Below, piece by piece: positions 10,618-22,139 of a stretch of 64,000 bases of DNA (position 1 is the first letter of the stretch; the number at the start of each line of letters is the position of its first letter). Position numbers and translations under genes: made by a program. The notes under the pieces were generated by a model that saw nothing but the letters and a program-made list of their open reading frames with translations, did no database searches and was not told the DNA's origin. The DNA is from Gnetum montanum (lineage: Eukaryota > Streptophyta > Gnetopsida > Gnetales > Gnetaceae), in assembly GCA_015680685.1 (NCBI GenBank), contig MNCI01005835.1:532081-596080 (forward strand), written 5' to 3'.

Positions 10618-11375
10618 ATCGTGTGTCCACCATCACTTTTGGTGGTGTATAATAAAATAAAAAATAAATTCCTCAAGAAGTCTTCAAATTAGATGTCTTT
10701 AGTTTTTGTTGCTAAGATTTCATTGTCATCATCCATAGATCCATTGCCCTCTAAGTCTACAATGAAGGATAATGCTCTTGAATCAAAAGGATAATCATTT
10801 GCTAGGTTATTTGATAATTTATTAAATGCTCATTGGTTGATATGGTTTATTTAACTTTCATTTCTTGTATTTTTAAAAGTATATGATACATCTAGTTTGA
10901 TGATGAAGTTATCAGTTTATTTACCTTTTCATGACAAGCATATTTTCTTTTCTCTTGGTTAATATTCTTTTATATTATAATTCATTTTAAAATAGATCTA
11001 TTCCTCTGATATCTCTAGCCATTCTTTTTTATATTTCAAAATAACTCTAAAGGCTAAAATAATTTATAACATAGTTTTAGAAGAAGGAATTTGTTGACCG
11101 TCATTTTATATTTTTCAATTATTTCTTTACTAGTTAATGATAATATTTCATTTAATCATATGGTGCTTGCTTGAAATGACTAATTTAAGAAATTTTGATA
11201 AAGCTTTTACTCCATAATTGTTGATTATAAATCAAATCCTTAATTCATGTTGTGTAGTGGATGAAGTTAAAAAAGCAATAATTTGTTTATTTATTACTTA
11301 TTTCATAATACTTATGAAATGGTAATTAGATAGTAAAGTACTTTTTAAATTTTGAATGTTAAGCTTAAGGGGTGG

Positions 11376-11624
11376 TGTTAAGAATTTAGTATATTTTATC
11401 AATCTTAACATTCAAATTAAGGTATATATCTAATAACATTGTGAACTTAGGTTTACATCATCATAATGTTTGTATATTTTAACATTTAATAATTAATATT
11501 TATCAAGTAAAATTATTTTATTAACTTTTGTTGATTACTCCTAACTATTCGTTGTGTTTGTTTTGTCAACCAACACAATGGTTCTTTCAAACCTATACAT
11601 ACTCCATGTTCTCTTAGTCTAACA
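11376..11624 (+). repeat. Candidate short LTR (copia-like)
   Basis: TGTTAAGAATTTAG at 11376 follows a purine-rich CTTAAGGGGTGG. The segment ends TTAGTCTAACA at 11624, giving TGTTA...TAACA ends, as in copia LTRs. A short internal hairpin (TGTTAAGA / TCTTAACA) lies at its left end. No second copy is present to confirm it. Confidence 0.35.
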
Positions 11625-11818
11625 CACTGATGAGTGGCGAGGTACCCCTACACTCCACCATACGAATACGAGCGTGCACGCGCGATCCGGTCGAACTCCA
11701 CAGACTAAATGCCTTAACGCCACAAGAAACACTTGGGGTTAATCGTTCGTTGTCTTCCCAGGCTTACTTGTATGTGTCATGGTGTATGGTTAAGCAAGTC
11801 TGAGGTATGTGATTTTTT

Positions 11819-12463
11819 NNNNNNNNNNNNNNNNNNNNNNNNNNNNNNNNNNNNNNNNNNNNNNNNNNNNNNNNNNNNNNNNNNNNNNNNNNNNNNNNNN
11901 NNNNNNNNNNNNNNNNNNNNNNNNNNNNNNNNNNNNNNNNNNNNNNNNNNNNNNNNNNNNNNNNNNNNNNNNNNNNNNNNNNNNNNNNNNNNNNNNNNNN
12001 NNNNNNNNNNNNNNNNNNNNNNNNNNNNNNNNNNNNNNNNNNNNNNNNNNNNNNNNNNNNNNNNNNNNNNNNNNNNNNNNNNNNNNNNNNNNNNNNNNNN
12101 NNNNNNNNNNNNNNNNNNNNNNNNNNNNNNNNNNNNNNNNNNNNNNNNNNNNNNNNNNNNNNNNNNNNNNNNNNNNNNNNNNNNNNNNNNNNNNNNNNNN
12201 NNNNNNNNNNNNNNNNNNNNNNNNNNNNNNNNNNNNNNNNNNNNNNNNNNNNNNNNNNNNNNNNNNNNNNNNNNNNNNNNNNNNNNNNNNNNNNNNNNNN
12301 NNNNNNNNNNNNNNNNNNNNNNNNNNNNNNNNNNNNNNNNNNNNNNNNNNNNNNNNNNNNNNNNNNNNNNNNNNNNNNNNNNNNNNNNNNNNNNNNNNNN
12401 NNNNNNNNNNNNNNNNNNNNNNNNNNNNNNNNNNNNNNNNNNNNNNNNNNNNNNNNNNNNNNN
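11819..12463. other. Assembly gap (645 N) inside the solo LTR
   Basis: Run of N. In element C the corresponding LTR part is about 520 bp, so the N run is probably an estimated or default length. No gene can be called across it. Confidence 0.95.
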
Positions 12464-12503
12464 GGGGAGTGCCGCCTCTTATTTATAGAAATGGCGGCGC
12501 GAC

Positions 12504-12564
12504 GCGATATCGCGTACGCGATATCGCAGGAGAAGACGCGATATCGCGTCGACGCGATATCGCG
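12504..12564. promoter_or_regulatory. GATATC palindrome array in solo LTR U3
   Basis: 12504-12527 is a perfect 24-bp palindrome made of two GCGATATCGC units around CGTACG. 12535-12550 is a perfect 16-bp palindrome (GACGCGATATCGCGTC), and another GCGATATCGC unit follows. The array lies just upstream of the TATA in the LTR's own orientation, where enhancer elements are expected. Confidence 0.6.
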
Positions 12565-12807
12565 GCCTAGTGTAAACCGCGTCTCATCACACACACAACA
12601 ACATACCAAAGAAACAAAAATAACTTAAGTACACATCTTAGATTATGTTTTCACACTTTCAATTCAATTCAAATATTTCTACCAGTACCATCATGACTAA
12701 TTACACTTCATGATGTGACTAAAATAATTAACATTTCTTGTTAATCTAAGTTAATCTAGTTATTTTCATAGTTTTATTGAACCTTGTGATTATTATATCA
12801 CAAAATT

Positions 12808-13697
12808 TGATGAACAACAAATATTCCCTACATCTAACCATACAAGAGTGTACAAGTGAGTTAATCAAATTCCATAAAATCTTCAGGCCCTAAGTATCTT
12901 AGATAACTATGTGTTTAGTTGTAGGTTGTTGTTTTCCTAATCATCACTTATGCTAGCTTTGTGGGTATGGTTAAGTAAGATTGAGGAATAGGATAATTCT
13001 ATTTTTTTCATTCTTATCATTAAAATATTAAAATATTGAATTAGTAAAATGAGTAAAATATTAAAATATAACTAATTATGCACCTAAGAGTAATACAGGC
13101 TATCTTGGGCATGGAGCATCCATTTCCACTTTCAGTCCCCATTCTAAACCTATATTAACATTACTGGGTTACCAAGTATCTACTATTGGATGTACCAAGT
13201 ATTCACTATAGAGATTACTAAACATTAATACATTATGCTTAAAGTGATCATACTCACACTATTATGGAATAAAATATTAATTTTTTAATTGCAAGAAAGT
13301 AAAATGTATCAAGAGTAAAGTGCTTGAAAATAAACTAAATGCTAGTCCAAGTGTTGTAATGGAAGGAATCAATGTCAATTTTATTTTCATCATGCATAAG
13401 TATCCAAATACATCATATGCTTGAATAAAACTTTGTTACATTAATTTAATCTATGTTACAAGCACTTAGAGGGAAAATTAGCTAAGTCCTACAAAAGAAA
13501 AAAACTATAAGAGCTTCACTATGGAAATGACCAAAAATGCCATAAATGCAAATGATATGTACATTTATATTGACTTAGGGTAGAGTGATATTGATGCATA
13601 TGTGTTAATGTATCTAAGGATATGTCGACAAGGATGCATTGAAAAGGTTGCATTCACACATGTCTATTGATGTAGTTGACTAAAAGATTCTTCATCA
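12808..13697 (-). repeat. Element E 3' LTR, diverged (890 bp)
   Basis: Starts TGATGAACAAC...CCCTACATCTAACCATAC, a mutated form of the common LTR end, and ends TTCTTCATCA beside the tract CATACCCCCACAATTG. The U3 (13590-13680) carries GATGCATATG, GGATGCATTGA and CATGTCTATTGATG units rather than GATATC. It is strongly diverged from the B2, C and D LTRs. Confidence 0.65.
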
Positions 13698-14840
13698 TAC
13701 CCCCACAATTGAATAAAAACTTGTCCTTGAGTGAACAAAAGTGGGACTAAGTTATTTTCAAAAATTTTGGAGCATGGAACTAACAATGGATTAACCATAA
13801 ATAAATAACTCTATGTGTCCAATTACAAAATATTCGAGTTTTTACAAATACAGTAATTAAAATTGGACACTAGATAAAATTTGATGGCCACTTACCACAC
13901 AAATTTAGCCAAGATGGAGTTGTCACATTATACCTAGAGGTGAAGGCTCCTAAGGCTTGGATGGTCCTTCCTCATATCCTGGTCTAGCTGGTGGTGTGAG
14001 CTACCTTACTACTACTGCTACAACATCTAAAAACTTGAAGGCATTCAACAATACCTTTATCTTTTCCTCCTTGCTCCATGGATCATTGATAGTCTAGGCA
14101 GCATCACCTAAATTAGGTGGCCTCGGTATATTCCATGGACATGGCATCATTAGAAACATTTCTTTCATATTTTTAAACTAGGTTGTGATATGCTTACATT
14201 CAATGTTGAATATATGGATAAGGTTTTACAGTTCTTGGTGGTTGTTCATCCTTCTAGCTAGGTTCTTAGTAAATGATCATTGATCTTCAAAGTTGCTCTT
14301 GAGAACCTCAAGCTTTACATTAGCTATCTCCAACTTTTGCTTTGTCTCTTTGTGGAGCTTGAACTCCATCACATAGAGGAGGTAAGAGCTCATCACTTAT
14401 TTCTCTAACTCCAACCTTGGCCTTCCTATGATCAACATTGCCAAGTTTGTGTATTGGAGGTTGGCTACCTCCATATACTCAACCATCTTCTTAATCTGTA
14501 ATTACTTTAGATGGATTTCTACTTGATTGTATGTATTGAGTCCATCAAAGATGGGCTATCATGCATCGCCTCTTTACTAGAGTTGCTAAAAGGCTTTATT
14601 GCTTTTTCCTTCAACAACTTGATCTTTTTTCCATTTACCTCTCTATGCATTCTAACCTAGTACCTGTAATGATTCTTTGCTTTCTCATGTTTAAGGGATT
14701 CATTCTTCCAAGTAGCAATATTAATAATAGTCTTTTGACAAATGACGTGAACTTCATCCATTGAGAAATTTCTATTTTATAGTAGCCAATATTCTAACAT
14801 CTTGGTTCACCTTGGCAAGTTTTTCTTGCTACTAATGGAT
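13698..14840 (-). other. 3' region of element E
   Basis: Begins with the polypurine tract (reverse of GTGGGGGTA) and continues with sequence resembling the start of the B2 3' region. On the minus strand it reads as broken coding-like sequence with many stops, apparently the C-terminal continuation of the ORF in the 14840-17430 unit. Nothing else seen. Confidence 0.4.
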
Positions 14841-17430
14841 GTATTCTAGTAGTTTCTCCTTCTACTCTTTAGCTTTCTATAGGTGTTGATTCTCCTTAGT
14901 CAAAGTAATGTTCTCCTTGTGTGTGTCTCAAAGGTCACTACTCAGAATTTATCATTACTTCAAACAATGATGCATTAAAGACAATAATCTCCTTGGTATT
15001 CTCAACCTTCTTAATTCTTTATTGAAGCTATTGAAAAGCTTCATATCTAGGAATTTTTGGCTAGAGAATGGATGAATTTATTAAGTGCACTTTTAATTCC
15101 ATAATCTCTACTACCAATTGTTGATTACTATTGGTGGCTTTCTTGTGTTGTTCTTGGGTCACAAAGAGTTGCTCCTTGTTTTTAGTAGCTATGAGTGGGT
15201 TGCTAAAATATCTTCTAGGAGATCAAAGATCTCTAGAATTGGTTGCCTAATTTTAACCAATTTTTCTAGCATTTCTTCGTGTTGTGCTACACTTATTCCT
15301 TTGCTTCAAGCTCTTGCAAACCTTTGAATTTCTACCATTTCAAAAATATTAGAAATAGACACTGCAAAGCACTTAAATCTTCTCTAATTCTATTTTCCAC
15401 CACCTTTACTGCTATCTCCTATTCCTTATGCAATATGACCAGGATTATTTCACCTTCTCCTTTCTTGAGCATAACGAAGAAAGCTGCTATGTTCTTGGAG
15501 ATTTCAAGAAATGATTGTCTTGGGATAGACACAGTGACCTATTAAGTGTTAGGATCAGTGTGAACAAGAGCATGGTTCCTATGTAAAGAGAACAAATGGA
15601 CTAGGTCATCTGTCAGCGAACTAATAGTCCTTACAACTTCATTAACATGGCTCATGGTCAGACAATACACTAAGGACTTGTCACCACCTCCAAAAATTTG
15701 TTATTATAATAGTTGTTCCCTAATTTTCCTTAGGTATTTAGTAGCTGCTGCCATTTCATGTGTCATATTTAGCGTATGGAGATGACCTTTCTTCTTGAAG
15801 CTTGGCAAGGGCTTTATCTTTTATCATTTCCTATCATGATGTGACAAGGGCCTTGTGGATTACATCATGGGAGTAGCGAGCTATCCTCCCTCTTTTTATA
15901 GAGTTTTCAAAGGATACATGAGAAGGGAAGTATCTTTTGGCCTTTCTCATTCTCCTTGAATCTCTTCTTGATCTTCAAAAAGATAAGCTAAGAAAGTATG
16001 ACTAGAAGATTTCCACCTAGAGCTACAAATGTCATTGTAGAGAATGCTATAACTTTGCTTACCTCATCATTGGATTGAGGTGATAAGCTGTAATCTTGAA
16101 GTATGCATATTTTTATTTGGTGATGGAATCATACCCCTTTCGACCTACTCCATAGTATTCTTACATCCATTCTTTCTTGACCTTTGCATCTACTTAGCTG
16201 AAGACTTTTGCTAACTCTACCTTGGTGTTAGGTAGTCCAAGGGCTTTGACAATGATCTCTACAAAGTAAGAGATGGTGATATCCTTGAGTTTTATAATTG
16301 TATCTCCTTGGTGGTTTTTCTAGAAGAGTTATGTCTCTTCAAGGTACCATTCCCTACTAATAAAAATGGTGGATCATAATGGAGACTCTTGTAGTTGTGT
16401 TTAGACCTCTTGTGGTGTTAACTTTAGAAAGGGTCCAAAGTTTAGTTCCTAAAGAACTGTACCTTTGAATTATTTGCTTTTAACATTTTTAGGTAGGCCT
16501 CTGTGACTGTGCCCTCTAGGTTTGGCCTGGATCATTGAACATCATCTTGTCTGGATTGCCCTCTCTTTGTGGTGATAATCTAGCATATAGATTTTGCCTC
16601 AAGTTCTTCTTATAGGGGCCCAGTGGCATGAGTCACTTCAACAACATGCTCTTGTTATTGTGGTTGTTACTACTACTATTATGTTTCTTTCCTTAGTCTC
16701 TTCTTCCTAGGTTGTGATGGTTCACCTGCTTATAGTCCTCATTTTGATGCCATATACAATCACATAGATGACCTTGGATCAACTGTTTCAATTTCATTGT
16801 TAGGCCTAAATATATTTTGATCACTTTTGGGGTTAGTAAGAGTGAAAGATTTAGCTATTTAAGGTTCTCAAGTAGTTGTAGATGTGAAAAATATTTTATA
16901 AGTAGATTTTTAAGGTAGTTAATTTAGTGGTATAATTAGTATTTTTTTTATTTTAGTATTCTTTTACTACTTGATCTATAGGGTGTTAGCAAAATTTGTT
17001 GATAAATTCTAGTGTTGATGCTTCCACAATGTAGAGAATATCTCTTGGAGCTCATAGGTTAAAGAACGGGTTAAATCGAGCATGTTAGAAGGAAGTTATG
17101 GCTTTTGAAAATTTTTAGGCTTTGAAAATTATAAAAGCTTCCTTTGTGTTTAAAGAAAAATGTAAAAATTTTCATTAATAGTCACATGTACATATAATTT
17201 TCTTTTGGTTTGCATTGACAAGGATGCATTGATGGGGATGTGTCAACACATAATATCACATTGATGGATATGCATCAATGCATCCATTAGTAAAAATTTT
17301 TAAAGCACAAACTAAGGGATTTTTTGGAAAATTTGGAAGCAAAATGAGAGCCAAATGGAAGCCAAAAGGAAGTGAAAAGAAGGCAAACAACAAATTATTA
17401 GTTTCATGATTGAGAATTAGAATGGAAGAA
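14840..17430 (-). repeat. Tandem unit 1 (about 2.6 kb) in element E
   Basis: Matches 17440-19975 at an offset of about 2.63 kb. Paired landmarks include TTTCTATAGGTGTTGATTCT (14871) with TTTCTATAGGTGCTAGTTTT (17491), AAAATCTCTAGAATTGGTTGCC-like sequence (about 15229 and 17842), and CCACAATGTAGA (17021 and 19629). The copies are well diverged, so the duplication is old. Confidence 0.7.
14860..16790 (-). pseudogene. Unknown ORF, copy 1, decayed (element E)
   Basis: Minus-strand reading, with shifts and stops. The N-terminal half has SREWYLEET, DITISYFVEIIVKALGLPNT, VDAKVKKEW and KYAYFKITAYHLNP (about 16385-16090). Downstream comes a helical part with EEMLEKLVKIRQPILEIFD (about 15280-15215) and then charged, coiled-coil-like sequence. 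Copy 2 keeps the same residues in the same order, which supports real coding ancestry. It occupies the place of the extra 3' ORFs (env-like or other) seen between integrase and 3' LTR in some plant gypsy elements. It loosely recalls 'putative plant transposon protein' domains, but I cannot confirm this. Confidence 0.45.
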
Positions 17431-17439
17431 ACTTGTTGA

Positions 17440-19792
17440 TGTTTTAGAAAGACATGTTTCCATTAGTTACTCTTTTGGGTCTTAAATTTCTATAGGTGCT
17501 AGTTTTCTTTGATTAGATTTTTTTTACCTGCATGTCTCTAGAAGGTCATGGTTTTTGGTGTTTAACATGGTCTCTAACAATGACACATCTCATATTGTAT
17601 GCTCATCATTCTTTGCCTCTTTCAATCTTTGTTGAAGCTATTGAAAAGCTTCATTTCTTGTGAGTTCTAGCCAAAGAATGATAGGATTTGACAATTGGGC
17701 TTTGAGCTCCACAACCTCAAGTACCAAACTTTGATTAATGTTGGTAGCTTCTTCAAGTTATGCTTGTGCAATTAAGAACTTACCCCTTGTTTTAAGTAGC
17801 TATGTCTAGGTTGTAGTGATGTCTTCTATAATGTCAAAAATCTCTAGAATTGGTTGCCTAACTCTGACTACTCGTTCTAGCACCTCCTCATGTTGTGCTA
17901 CACTCATCCTTTGTTTCCATCTCTTGCAAATACTTGAATGTCTTCCATGGTATTAATTTCTAGAAAAAAGGCTATAGGCGCACTAAGAGCTTCTCTAATT
18001 CTATTTGTCAACACCTTAATTGTTGTCTCCTAGCTCTTGTGTGGCATCACTAGGACTGTTGCACCTCCTCCTTCATCTAACCTAACTAAAAAAGTTGTTG
18101 TATTCCTAAAGATTTTAGGGAATTATTCCTTGGGGATGAACACGATGACTTATCATGCATTGGGGTTAGTGAGAATAGGAGCTTGGTTTCTTTGTGTAGA
18201 AAACATGTGGCTTAGGCTATCCATCATCCAACTAATAGTCCTTGAGAATTCACTGAGATGGCTCATGACTGAATGGTACACTCATGATTCACCATCATCA
18301 CCGAAGGCTTGCTACTACAACTTCTCCCTAAGTTTTCTTAGATGTTATACTACTACTACCATCTCCAGTGTTATCTCTGGTGTTGTGACTAGTGGCAATA
18401 GTGGCTCTTTTTAGAATTTGACAACACCCTTATCATTCATTATTTTTTGTTAGGATGTGGTAGAGGCCCTATGGATCACATCATTGGAGTAGCATGTTAT
18501 CCCTTCCCTTTTAGAAAATTTTCGTATGAGGCATGGAAAGGGGAGTATCTTCCAACCCTTCTAATTTTCTTTAAAAATTTTCTCACTTTCTATGAAGATG
18601 AACTAGGGAAGGTTAACAAGGAGCTTCCCACTTAGAGTTGTACATGCTCTTGCAGAGAACACGATGACCTTGCTTGGTCATACCATCAGATTAGGATGGT
18701 AGGTTGAAATCTTAAAATATGCACTTTTTGCTATTGTAAGGGCATTGTACTCCTTATTGTCCACTCCATAGCAACACTAGGTCCATTCCTTCTTTACTTC
18801 TACATCAACCTACATAGAAACCTTAGCCAATTTTATCCTAGTGTTAGGTAATTCAAGGGCTTTTGCTATAACTTCCACTAAGAAGAAGATGATTATATCT
18901 TTAATTTTCAAGGTTGTATTTCTTTGTAAATTATTCCAAAAAAGATAAGTCTTTTCAAGATACCATTCCCCACTAGTGGAAATGGTTAGCCATAGTGGAG
19001 ATCCCTACAACTATGTATGGACTTCTTTTGATGATAACTTTAGAAATAGTACAAGTTTATTCTTGTAGAATTGTACTTTAGACTTTCTTGCTTTGGACCT
19101 TTTCTAGTCAAGCCTTCATTAAGGTCACTTTCAAATTTGGCCTAGGCTTTGGTGTCTCATCTTGTCTTGATTGCCCTATCTCTATGATGGAAATATAATA
19201 AATAGATTCCATCTTAAGTTCTTCTCTTAAGAGTCCCATGGCATGAGTTGCTTCAGTAGCTTGCTCTCCTTATTATTGTTTTGGTTGTCATTACTACTAT
19301 CCTCTTCCTCCCCTTGGTCACTTTTTCCTAGGCTGTGATGGCCCACTTGCTTGTAGACCTCATTTAGGTGTCATTTGCAATCACATTGATAACCTAGAAT
19401 TAATTATTTTAGATTTAATTCTTAAGTTTATGCACCTTTTAATTGCTTTTAGTTAGTGTTTCTGTCAAAAGATTAGGTATTAAAGCTCTTAAGTTAGACA
19501 CTTTAATTTAAATTTTAAAGGTAGTTAATTTTTTGATACCATTCCTAATATTATTTTAATATTATTTAAATACCTTACTTGTAGGATATTAATAAAATTT
19601 TTGAAAAAAAAACTTGAGTTGAGGCCCCCACAATGTAGAACGTACCTCTGAAAATTCACAAGTCAAAAAACATGTGAAATTGGATGTCTCATGAAGAAGT
19701 TATGGCTTTGGGAACCTTTTGGGCTTTGAAAATGACAAACATTCCCATAGCATGTGAAGAAAAATGTGAAAATTTGGCAATGGAATTGCACG

Positions 19793-19824
<32 letters not shown>

Positions 19825-19975
19825 ATTTTGTGTAGACAGGAATACATCGACATAGCCCTTAGTAAAATTTTTTGTTTGAAAAACTAAGGGGTTCTGAAAA
19901 ATTTTCAAGAAAGAAAAGGGTAAAAAAGAAGAGCCAAGAATGAAAACAATGAGCATGAGTTCCTAGATGAGGTTT
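17440..19975 (-). repeat. Tandem unit 2 (about 2.6 kb) in element E
   Basis: Second copy of the unit at 14840-17430. It includes an (AT)n tract at about 19795-19821 absent from unit 1. The upstream parts of both units carry GATGCATTGATG-type or related motifs, also seen in the E LTR. Confidence 0.7.
17480..19410 (-). pseudogene. Unknown ORF, copy 2, decayed (element E)
   Basis: Same protein as copy 1: SGEWYLEKTYLFW, LVEVIAKALELPNT, VDVEVKKEW, SAYFKISTYHPN (about 19010-18700), followed by MSVAQHEEVLERVV and RQPILEIFDIIEDI (about 17910-17830). Conservative replacements between copies (I/V, K/R, L/I, D/E) at matching codons indicate selection on protein before decay. Stops are mostly TAG or TGA. 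Function unknown. Confidence 0.45.
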
Positions 19976-21354
19976 GGAGATAAATAAGCTTTCAATTAGG
20001 CTTAGAAATAACATGCTTATAAGTCAAAAATATTAGTTTGAAAAATAAGCAAAGTTGAAGGATATGTGTGAGAAGGATCATAGCTTGATGATTTTGGGCA
20101 AGTGGTGATGGAGTGCAAACTGAATGTCCAAAAGTTATGTAAGTGGATCCTCTCCAAAGCAATCGTATGCTAAAAATGCCCTTTCATAACCATGTCACAA
20201 AGTTCTCTTAGGCACATTGGACATTTAATGTTGATAAAAGTGAGAGACCATAACCACACAACTAGAGTCATTAGGACCTAGGACTATACAAAACAAAAAT
20301 CATTATGGAAATCATGGTACAAAGTAGTGAGGTGAATAGTTGAAATTAGAAGGGATTAGAGGAATAGGAACATGAGATTTCTTATAATATTGACACTAGG
20401 TTCTTGTTGATTAAGTGATTAAGTTGATCTATATACCTTGTCATTCAGGTTCCAAACTAAGTCCATACCAATGTCAGTTTCTTTACATTGTCTTGCTTTC
20501 CTAACTTACAACCATGAGATCATTACAATCATAGGATAATATCATTACTTAACAAGAAAGGAACAAGGAAGTAATGACTTTTTATAGTAGAATGAAAGAA
20601 ATTTGGGTATTAGTTAAAGGACTATCTTCACACATGGGTAACATATCTTTCTATGCCCATAAGTAATGCTTGTTTTCCAAGAGATCTTCAAAGATATGTG
20701 TGTGTGTTTGTTTTTATGAAGGAAATTATACACTTTATAAAATATGTACTTTCATTTAGAATTATAACATAAGTAATGATACATCTCTTGCACCATCATG
20801 AGACTCATTGAAGAGGTTAAGAAAAAGCTTGAAAATTCTCCTTAAGACCACATCCTTATTTATTTCCACTTGTTCGTTCCTCTTTTCATTGGGTGATGAG
20901 AACACAAGTTCTTTTTAGTTTACATGAAAGAACCATAGTGTCTTTATGATGTAGAAACCTTATTAATAGAAATGAAATGAGTGGATGTTACAAACTCACT
21001 ACCCTATATCATTATGTATCTAATAATTTGTTAGTATAGAACATTGTCCTGACAAGGTTGGCCCTTATCAAAATAGAAATCTTGATATATTGCATTTGAT
21101 GATATTGTCTCAATAATAACAAGTAAAAATTGGAAAACTTAAAAATTGTAAAAACATGTATGACTACAAAAGTAAAGAAGAATATAAAAGAAAATCAAAT
21201 TTTCAAGAAAATGAAAAACATAATCAAAGTCCTTAAAGATGGTGTAAAAAAAGTGGAAAAGTTATTTCCACAAGGTGTCTAGTTAGATGGTTTTCTTTCC
21301 CATGATTGAGTTCAAAGAAGAAGATCTTGAAAATAGGACATGCTTATCCTTACA
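19976..21354 (-). other. Noncoding part of element E between integrase and tandem ORF units
   Basis: No convincing ORF. A stretch near 20140 (AAGTGGATCCTCTCCAAAGC) matches sequence in the 3' regions of B2, C and D, and TGCACCATCATGAGA-type text occurs near 20790. It is therefore part of the shared 3' region of this superfamily. Confidence 0.45.
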
Positions 21355-22134
21355 TTGAGATGTCATGATTGGGCCTAGTTGCTTGAAAGTCTTTAAAGGG
21401 ATTTACTTGTTTGATGTTGACTATCATGTACTTTGGGGGACTTGTTGGATGGTAAATTGGCTTGGTATTGGAAGAAAAAGTTGAATCCATGATGTAAGGT
21501 CCTTTCCACAATATTTGAACCTTAGTTCATTAAGGTACATGAGTGGGATTTCAATAGAAAATATTATCTTCTACTTAAAATTCAACTCTTCTTATTCAAG
21601 CATCATGTCATTGCTTATTGTATGTCTTATGTAGCTCATTTGTCATGAGAGCTACCCTATGATTTTCATTTGGCACATTGAGTTCCATCAATCTTTTTTC
21701 TTTTTACATTAAATTAATGTCTAAGTCAAGGTTACATGCAGTTGTGAGTATACAAAGTTTAATTTAAATTAAAAATTTAGGTAACTTTTTGTACACTAAC
21801 TCATGGTGAGAATAGCCTATAGGGAGTTTCCAATTTGAGCAGTAGGCCCATAGGGCATCATTAGGTTTTGTGCTTCAATCCTTGCTGTATTTACTAATGT
21901 TTCTTATTAGAATTCAAGTAATTTTCTTATTAGTGACTTCAGCTTGACCATTGACTTAGGGGTGATAGGGTCTTATCAGGTTATGCTTCAACCCTAAGCA
22001 TTACATTAATTTTTTAAACATAGTGAAATGAGTTCCATTATAAAAAAATTAGTATCCTAGATACATCAAACCTATTTACCACTTGTTGCTAAAAAAATTG
22101 AGCTATAGTGGAGGAATTACAATGTATGATAACT
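21355..22134 (-). pseudogene. Integrase C-terminal part of element E
   Basis: Minus-strand reading gives the second catalytic Asp block (NGTHFTMFKKLM), then LGLKHNLIRPYHP, NGQAEVTN (catalytic Glu region), NDALWAY..WKLPIGYS and a C-terminal ERPYIMDSTFSS..MIVNIKQVNPFKDF. D has the same order. The reading stops at 22134, where B2 with its GTAAC duplication is inserted, and resumes at 28132. Confidence 0.7.
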
Positions 22135-22139
22135 GTAAC

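Larger units (their letters stand above)
11628..12589 (-). repeat. Solo LTR of the gypsy superfamily, minus strand, TSD CACAC
   Basis: Starts TGATGAGTGGCGAGGTACC and ends GTCTCATCA. The 5 bases before (11623-11627) and after (12590-12594) are both CACAC, with no internal element region, so this is a solo LTR left by recombination. It contains the assembly gap. The right part is GC-rich with nearly perfect GCGATATCGC palindromes and TTATTTATAG (reversed TATA). It looks like the least decayed LTR here. Confidence 0.85.

Noticed and set aside
11733-12609. Long open frames of about 250-280 codons on both strands across 11733-12609
   Set aside because: They are almost wholly unknown residues over the N gap; the known flanks are LTR sequence.
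19663-19956. 97-codon minus-strand ORF and its plus-strand partner
   Set aside because: Both run through an (AT)n tract giving Tyr-Ile repeats; not conserved in the sister tandem unit.
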